A program made the translations under genes and the position numbers. Positions 56,870 to 64,000 of a stretch of 64,000 nucleotides of DNA are shown piece after piece (within the stretch, counting starts at the first letter, position 1; each line of letters opens with the position of its first letter). The DNA comes from Hyposmocoma kahamanoa (taxonomy: Eukaryota > Arthropoda > Insecta > Lepidoptera > Cosmopterigidae), in the NCBI RefSeq assembly GCF_003589595.1, contig NW_020653750.1, positions 8,276,506-8,340,505 of the forward strand, given 5' to 3'. The notes under the pieces were generated by a model. That model had not been told where the DNA came from, did not search any database, and saw nothing but the letters and a program-made list of their open reading frames with translations.

Positions 56870-57042
56870 GGGGGTCTACTCACATTGTCCGTCCTACCAA
56901 ATACCATACACTGCCAAATTAAAAGGCGCATGATGCGAATGAAGCTTCATTCTTGATATTGTGTTTTGATTTGGTCGAGTATTACTTATTTGACAGAAAT
57001 TGTTTCGGACGGACGTCAGACGAAGAACGCGAGTAGACCCCA
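56870..57042. mobile_element. Foldback MITE, GGGGTCTACT family, copy 2
   Basis: Ends GGGGTCTACT and AGTAGACCCC. The body has GAAGCTTCATTC, TTTGATTTGGTCGAGTATTA and GAAATTGTTTCGGACGGA as in copy 1 (17244-17428); its left arm is shortened. Confidence 0.75.
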
Positions 57043-58150
57043 AATCACATTGTCAGCTGTTGATTACCTTAATGTGAGCAAAAAATTAAACTCGCGACAA
57101 AGAATTTATATTTTCTTACAAAATGTGAACAATTAGTCGCACGTAGATGTGGCTTCGGGTGTAGTACCAACTCGCTCTTTAGAGCGGCAACCTCTGAAGT
57201 CAGGATTGCCATGATGTCCGACTTTCAATAGTAGAGGAACCCCAAGCAGAGGGTTAGTAAAAATGAAATGAAGTATTTGTTGAATTACCCACGAAGCTAA
57301 CATTTTTTTCATTCACATTATGAGTGGTGGCTCACATCGATAATGTAACATTCTAAAGGCACTCTTGACTCCACATCTATCCTAGAATGTTATATAGCCA
57401 TAGCTAAATAATATTTTATTTTTTTCGTGACTCGAACCACGAACGTTGTTGAAATTTGTATTCTGCATTCAAGTAAAAAGTATACGTTAAAGTTCCTATT
57501 GGCTAAAAAACCTTTCTTGCAATGTTATTCACTAATGACACGATCAGGATGTCATACCAAAATGGACTTTACGGTTTACAGGGTAAAGTTTAAAAGGTCA
57601 ACGAAGTCGGCTTGGGGGATCAGGAATCTTGTATCAGTGCGTGTACGTATATAAAATAACACTATTATAAACCTATTTATAACTGAGGCGTTATATCGAA
57701 TGATCGATAAAAGGCGACAAATTGATATAAAATTGGTCGGAGGGCGACGACGGGGGCAAGTGGCGACACCGATTTAATTACCGCCTCATCTCGACCGCGC
57801 CACCATTTCAATATTGTACAAAATCGATTTCTCGATAGCCTTGTCCCTTAATAATAGGGTCTAGATATTGGAATTATGATACTACTCGTATTTACCAGCT
57901 TACATCGAGTATACAAATAAATGTATGTATAAATGTTTAGGTGTATTGTATGTAGCAGTGTTAATGAATTGCTTTGGCGTCATCGTGCCACAAAATGATA
58001 AATAATTTCAATGTATTTACAAGTCCCCAGACCGCATAGAATTTATTTTGTCGTTTTTATTATTACAAGTCGTAGCACGAAGCCGCTTTCTTAACGAGGA
58101 GATGATCTGGTCTATTGGATCAATCGCTGGTACTTGCTTGAAAAAGAGAC
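57043..58150. other. Intergenic stretch
   Basis: No gene supported. 57700-57830 is GC-rich (GGTCGGAGGGCGACGACGGG) and has no partner in the window. Confidence 0.35.
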
Positions 58151-58155
58151 ATTTG

Positions 58156-58385
58156 GCATCCTTGTAAAAGAGTTAGTCCAGGTAGGTACTGCCACCTTAC
58201 CTATTTCTGCCACCAAGCAGTAGTGCTAGCATTACTATGTTCCAGTTTTGAAGGGTAAGAGTGCTGGTGAAATTACAGGCACATGGGACTTGTCAACTTA
58301 TAACATAGGGTGACGAGCGTACTGGCGGTGCCCCTCAGCATTTTGCGATTTAAAGCTCAGTGTGGCACTGCAACTACTATGGACA
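58156..58385 (+). repeat. RepA copy, 3' end missing
   Basis: CCTTGTAAAAGAGTTAGTCC through GAGTGCTGGTGAAATTACAG to GGCACTGCAACTACTATGGA. Confidence 0.75.
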
Positions 58386-58946
58386 GAGTATATAATATTT
58401 GTAGTACCATTGAAAATCATGTAACCGAACTGCTTATAAAGAATGGTATTTCTAGAAATTACAGGCCCTTTTGTGGTAAGTTCCTTTTTACCATAACCTG
58501 TATTTAATTTAAGTAGGGAGTGTTTTTATATGATCGTACCTGTTTTTATATCATTACGTTTTGTTAGTCTTTACGCATTTACTTTACCTATTCTTTTCCC
58601 TTCCTGTACCTTCTCTTTCTTATTCTACAATGAAATTCATGTGGACAGAGACTTCTATTTAATTACGCGAGCCCCGCGTACGTCATGGTCATGGCTGACT
58701 GGTTATGCATTGATTTAGAGCATAATAGAATATCGTTTATTGCAACCATAACTACGGTTGTTACAAGTAAATGATAGTATCATATGGAACCCTATCTGGG
58801 AAAAGCAAATTGTACTTAAATGTGGTTTGTATTATAATAACGTGTAATATTAATTTAAACCATAGAAATGTTTGAATTAGGCACTTAATATAAACGTAGG
58901 TTATATATACATCGAGATCATATTTGCTAGAGATCACTATCCTGCT

Positions 58947-59212
58947 CAAGCGAGGATTTAGGCTACAGTCCGCCACACTTGCCCAATGTGGGTTGGGGAC
59001 TTCACACGTTTTCAGAGGTTTGTGAACCTTCTTCGATGTACAGGTTTCAACGCGATGTTTTTCTTCCCTGAAAAGCTTATGGTAAATTTCAAATTAAATT
59101 ACGCACATAAATTCCGAGAAACTCAAAGCTGCGAGCCTGAATTCGAACCTACGCCACGACTTCAGCTTGAAAGGCGGTAGGTCAAACATTAACATTAGGC
59201 TACCATGGGTTA
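58947..59212 (-). mobile_element. tRNA-derived SINE, family 2
   Basis: Inverse copy: ACAGTCCGCCACACTTGCCC, GATGTTTTTCTTCCCTGAAA, AATTCCGAGAAACTCAAAGC, TTCGAACCTACGCCACGAC, with the head near ATTAGGCTACCATGG. Confidence 0.7.
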
Positions 59213-59660
59213 CTTACAAATTAGGTACTCTAATATCTAAATTCAATATTGTCCTTATGATTAATTTATTTGATGTACGTATTTCGGAAAGGTCTTCATA
59301 CCTGTGATATGGCGCCTTTGTACCACTAAGTCTACAAAAAACCGCCAACATTGTCCGTAGATAAGTAACAAACTTTTCGTGTTCGAGAAATTGTTATGAG
59401 CATTTTTCCTGCAGACGAGTACATTATTTGCTGAAGTGAGGGAATTGCGAAAGTTTCCTAAAACTCCTAACCGATTATGATTATGACAAATGTATTATTA
59501 ATTGCCTTATTTCGTGTTCCTTTAGATAATTAACGCAGGTCGTCTTTCGTACGTAAAGTACTATAGTCATATCACCTACTCGGACAATATTTGGAAAAAT
59601 GTGCTTTATAGATCACTTACGTCATAAAATTTTATAATGAGCATATTGAGCAATTGCATT

Positions 59661-59785
59661 TCAGTAGCAGTAGAGCTTCTCGTGAAAGCGTTCATCCAGG
59701 GAAGTACCTACTGCCACCTTACCTATTTTTGCTGCCAATCTGTAATTTTAGTACTAATTGCGGTCCGGTTTTGAAGGGTAAAATA
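59661..59785 (+). repeat. RepA 5' fragment
   Basis: TTTCAGTAGCAGTAGAGCTT through CACCTTACCTATTTTTGCTG to GGTCCGGTTTTGAAGGGTAA. Confidence 0.7.
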
Positions 59786-59789
59786 CTTA

Positions 59790-59850
59790 AAACGTCATTT
59801 GTTTGAAAAAACAAATATATTCTATTTATATCCCATATTTTTAACGGAAC
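59790..59850 (+). repeat. Fragment of the Penelope-like terminus family
   Basis: CGTCATTTGTTTGAAAAAAC and AAATATATTCTATTTATATCC match the arm sequence at 44523-44570, between two opposed RepA pieces. Confidence 0.5.
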
Positions 59851-59859
59851 GTGCATACG

Positions 59860-60113
59860 CGCGCCTGGTGGTAAGCGAGAATATCATAACAGTCCCGTGT
59901 CACTCAGAGCTTCAAATCGCAAAGTTCTGAGGGGTGCTACCATTGCGCCCTTCACCCTGAGACATAAGTTGACAAGTCCCACGGGCCTGTAATTTCACCA
60001 GCACTTTTACCCTTCAAAACCGGAACGCTGTAATGCTCTCATTACTGCTTGATGGCAAAAATAACGTGGCAGTACTTCCCTGGATGAACTCTGTCACAAG
60101 GAGCTGCTACTGC
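59860..60113 (-). repeat. RepA copy
   Basis: GCGCCTGGTGGTAAGCGAGA through GTTGACAAGTCCCACGGGCC and TTTACCCTTCAAAACCGGAA to CACAAGGAGCTGCTACTGCT. It lies in inverse orientation to 59661-59785. Confidence 0.75.
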
Positions 60114-60843
60114 TAGTACTCTCATGCTACAATATAAAACCTAAGACATAACATACAACCTAAAACGTAAACGTTGATTTAAGGAAAATAAGGATTTACA
60201 AACTTTATTCAAATACAAATAAAGACGAGTCCGGATTTAAATTTTGACAAATCCAACGAGAACACGTGTTGAATTGATTGAGGAGATTAGTATAGAGTCT
60301 GCATACATTACTGTCAAAAACATTAATGAGAATTCCAGTCTCGTATTAGGTGGTTTGAGGTAGTGAGGGAGTGAGGTAGTTGAGATAACATCGACTCAGC
60401 GACGTATAGTGAAACAGGAACAGTCTTAAAGAGTATCTTTATTCGCATATGGTACAAGTAGAAGAGAATTAGGAATTCAATTCCAATAATATAAAGCTTT
60501 TATGCTTACTCAACATCTCCTTCAATACGCAATTCAGTGACCTACTAAAGATGTCACGTTGCTTCAATATACGAGTATTACACCAGATCCCAATGCTAGT
60601 AAATACTTCTAGGTTCAGCGCATTCTAATCAAAAGTGTAAAAGCAATGCCAGCCTCTCTCAATAGATTGTAATGCATGCAAGCATGATTTAAAACCGATA
60701 ATTGTCAGGTTTATATTGTTGTGTGCCCAGTTTTATAGTACGGGGACTATACAAGGATACTTTTAAAAGGTTTATAATGTAAGGGGTCTTTAAAAATTAA
60801 GGTTTAAATCCGATATAAACATTTCTAGGGACAAGCTTCTTAT

Positions 60844-61254
60844 TTAATAACATGCCCTAGCTATCAATTTTCGATGAACGTCTTCAATTATTATGAACAG
60901 AATAGAGTACTGAACGGGCAGTCTAATATGTAAAAAATAGAATGGTCCTAAATGAGATCCTTGGGGTACACCTGATTTTATTGATTTATATGATACGTAA
61001 AACCCTTCATTTAACCAACTACGGTTCATTAGGTAGGATTGAAGCCAGTACATTACCAAAAATGCTTTTATAATATAAATAAGGAAAGCATGTTTTGTTC
61101 TATCAAAAGCCTCACGGAAATCGGCATGTATCAAGACAGGTAGTCCACGCACCGCAAAAGCTAAATAAAGGCAAACTTTGCAATTCAATAACTTCAAAAT
61201 AGTGGAATTATCCTTAAGAAAACTATGATGCTGCTCGACGAGAAACCACCTCAT
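60844..61254 (-). pseudogene. Jockey/CR1-group LINE reverse transcriptase fragment
   Basis: Frame with QHHSFLKDNSTI, HADFREAFDRTKH (block with the first catalytic Asp), WLQSYLMNRSWLNEGFYVSY and SGVPQGSHLGP, the palm-domain block just before the YADD box. The order and spacing match insect jockey/CR1-type reverse transcriptases. YADD itself, the endonuclease and the C-terminus are absent. The first in-frame ATG is not a real start. Confidence 0.85.
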
Positions 61255-62648
61255 ATGAATAAAAACGTATACATAATATGGTAATGGGTATCATAATCGG
61301 GGGCTTATCGTATATTTTATATTTCCTGTTATATTTAGGCGGTGGTAGCCCTACTGGATGGACCGGTTGCTTCTCGAGTAAGAGCTTAATGGTTCGAAAT
61401 TCTGAGGCGGCATACATGACTTCAGTTTCTAAATTACGTACATTTGTAAATTTTTACAATAGCAGTTAGCAATACCTCTCGTTTGTAATTTCTTATTTAC
61501 CGCCATTTGATGTACACGCCACATACCATCTCATGCAGCAAGCGAATGGTGAAGACTGACAATCAGCAATGCTGAATTTTTAACCTTTTCACGTTACTTA
61601 GTTGTGTTTTTTACTACTCTGCCATGATTTCTGTGTTTTATGGAGAAATTAATGTCTTTTATTTTGTTTATTTGTACTTACTCTTTTCTACAGGGCTTGT
61701 GTAAAGTTTAAAATTAAGTGAGAACCTGCAGGAGTAAGTATCATTGTTGTTCTTGTTGAAGGGGGCAGTGGCCTTTAGTTCTTTCCCGTTTTGAGAGTTG
61801 TACCCAGAAAACCAATAGAAATAATTTATAAAAGTATTAGTGGCAATCATCATAACTTTTTGCAACTGAGATTGGCGAGCAAACGACACTTGTATAGGCA
61901 TCGTTGACGCGAATGAGATTGCGGTAGCACATAAAAGCAATTAGCAGCAGTTTTAAATTCAAATTGTTTCAATCCGTTTCAACGACTGACTTATATATAC
62001 ATTTTTTTTATTTAACTAAGCCCACATCCAGCATGGCCAAAGCCAAGAGGTCGGAGAATGCCCATCAATATTTTCGCATAAATAGTTTGCAAGGTTTCGT
62101 GGGCTTAAACACTTGTTTATCAGAAATTGTTTGAAAATAATTTGATTAACTACGGAGTTAAAAACATCAAAGGCCAAGTAAACATCGTTATACATAAAAG
62201 CCTAGTTAATATTTTGTTCACATCGTATTGTGTTGTTACTTTTGTTGAAATTTACCATAGGTTAAGGTTTATTTTAAATGAAATATGATACTAATCCTTA
62301 GACAATATAAGGTTACTTTCAAAAATTAAAACAATCCTGTTTTGTACATGAAATCGAATACTGTCGTAACTCAAAATTGTGGAATTGAGAAGACACGATT
62401 TAAAAACTAAAACAAAATACTGAATGAAACCATTATGTATATTCTCGTTTATAAATGCATAAGTAAATATTTTGTATAAATAAAAATAATCGCATTATTA
62501 ACAATGAGATCTGTACAGCATTTCTTTAAATTTTCAAGTTTTCTCAATACTACTTTGAGTTAGAACAGTATTTGGGTTCATGTGCGATGTATATGACATT
62601 AAATGTCTAGCACACTTATTTGATAATTTATTTACTTCGTATTATTTA
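61255..62648. other. Intergenic stretch
   Basis: No gene supported. GGTGAAGACTGACAATCAGC (61549) also occurs with one change at 31446. 62340-62440 resembles 22405-22500. Otherwise nothing. Confidence 0.35.
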
Positions 62649-62649
62649 A

Positions 62650-62737
62650 GTGTTCATGCTCCATCGTCGACCTCATCGGCACTTGCCATCAGGTGAGATG
62701 GACGTCAAATGCGCATTTATAGTTTATAAAAAAAAAC
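62650..62737 (+). pseudogene. Jockey/CR1-group LINE 3' tail
   Basis: CTCCATCGTCGACCTCATCG, CACTTGCCATCAGGTGAGAT and GGACGTCAAATGCGCATTTA with an A-rich end. Same tail as the minus-strand copy at 21255-21320. Confidence 0.7.
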
Positions 62738-62989
62738 ACGACAGACTAATCACCTAAAAACCATTGAATTATATTTGTATTGTATACAGTAATAGTTTGA
62801 TGTAAATTGTGTAAAATATTGATAGATTCGTTGGTAATATTGCAGCATATAATACACTATTTTGAATTATAAATTTTAAAAGACTAGAATGGACTAAAGA
62901 CTAGAGTCTGGCGAACTCTGGACAATAATCGGTGAGTACCTTACACCGACATCCTTTCACCACGATGGCTTGTATTTATAGTGTATATA

Positions 62990-63238
62990 TACCATAGGGT
63001 ACCAAACTTTCTGGCTCACCGTCCACTTAGGTAAGATAAAAAAATTTCAACGCCCACCACCACTTAAAATAATTGAAAAGACGTATTTTTTAAATTAACT
63101 TAACACAAAAATCACAAAGAATATTAAATTATATAAGTGTAGTCTATCACCCCCTGGACAGCATCAACGCCCCCCGATTGCTTCCGAGGCCCCTACCGCC
63201 CCTTTAGGACTCTTCAGCGCCCACTGAAACTATGGTGT
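62990..63238 (+). repeat. Dispersed repeat D, second copy
   Basis: GGGTACCAAACTTTCTGGCT through ACGTATTTTTTAAATTAACT to CTCTTCAGCGCCCACTGAAA; aligns with 16056-16300. Confidence 0.5.
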
Positions 63239-63424
63239 ATACCATCGATTCGACAAAAGAAGAAGAAAGACTAGAATACATAAATATTGTTAAGTTTTCC
63301 CAGGTTTCACAAATTCAAATTTTCAACAAGGGCATACAAAAATGACATTTAATGTACCAGATTCCAAATTGCGTTTTACACCACAGTTTTACACTAAACA
63401 AACATTTTTATTAAGCTTATTTGC

Positions 63425-63572
63425 TTACTTCGGTGTTCCGAAGTGGATCTTGGCCTCTAACACCAGATTTTGCCCTCTACACGCCTCCCTGTTCTAAGCC
63501 TGCTCCTTCCAATCACTAATGCCGAGGTCTTTCAGGTCTTTCTGGACCAGTGTAGTCAGGGCTCTTGAGTCG
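63425..63572 (-). pseudogene. LINE ORF2 C-terminal fragment
   Basis: Minus strand reads TTLVQKDLKDLGISDWKEQA, a stop, then NREACRGQNLV. This resembles the C-terminal end of insect APE-type LINE proteins. 63940-64000 may be a further part, separated by about 360 bp of unrelated AT-rich sequence; that link is uncertain. Confidence 0.45.
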
Positions 63573-64000
63573 AAAGTTACGTTTCGTTACTAAAAACGTC
63601 ACATTTATGCTGCAAAAGTAACATTTTCATCGAGGTATTAATGTATTTACGAGTATACGCCTAAATCCAAAAAAAGTTGATACGCTCAAGGAAAATTAAG
63701 CTTTAACCGGTACACATCTGTTACTTTATTGTCTAATTTGGGTGAGTTTGTTAGTATATAATTTAATGTAGTTGAATTTGAAAAAAATCTCTCTTTCTCA
63801 AAAGTTACGAAAATTACCTTAAAAACAAAAGTTACTTACACGATTTTATTTATTTATTTTATTTGATTACGCGAGAGGGTCAAAACTTACGAAAAATTTA
63901 AGAAATGTCACCATCTGGCAACACTGTTCTGGACTTCAGCGGTACCTAAGACGTCTGACCGGTCGGCATCGACCCGTACGCTTTCTTTGCAGCACGATCC

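Overview
The window is AT-rich, repeat-dense insect DNA, most likely from a moth or butterfly. Three things point that way: one spliced insect-type gustatory receptor gene; several tRNA-derived SINE families and LINE 3' ends of the kinds widespread in Lepidoptera; and decayed R1-, RTE-, R4/Dong-like and jockey/CR1-like retroelements, Penelope-like elements and many small inverted-repeat DNA elements. All family assignments and alignments were made by eye from the sequence; no database was searched.

Only one host gene can be supported. It is a four-exon gustatory receptor on the minus strand (38131 down to 34751). It gives an uninterrupted 374-residue reading frame with GT-AG introns and the TY-x(6)-QF signature at the C-terminus. 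SINEs and other repeats sit in its introns.

Layout. 0-8 kb: tRNA-like SINE heads, an RTE-type LINE tail and an R4/Dong-like LINE tail. 8.2-11.5 kb: two R1-clade LINE remnants lying head to head. 11.7-13.9 kb: a nearly full-length Penelope-like element with reverse transcriptase, a GIY-YIG nuclease region, inverted terminal repeats that hold hammerhead-ribozyme-like motifs, and a 14-bp flanking direct repeat. 14-34 kb: a repeat landscape of about 20 copies of one ~300-bp family (called RepA here), SINEs, foldback elements, a mariner relic and a hexanucleotide microsatellite with a small gap. 34.7-38.2 kb: the receptor gene. 40-42 kb: a cluster of palindromic elements. 43.8-44.6 kb: a foldback element with Penelope-like ends and an unrecognised internal ORF. 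49.1-49.8 kb: an assembly gap in a CA/CACG microsatellite. 51.6-54.9 kb: a nest of DNA elements, two of which carry a THAP zinc-finger start; one of these is flanked by a perfect 8-bp duplication, as expected of the P superfamily. 55-64 kb: more RepA, SINE and LINE fragments.

Apart from the receptor exons nothing here looks like working host coding sequence; most of the short open frames are chance or repeat-derived.
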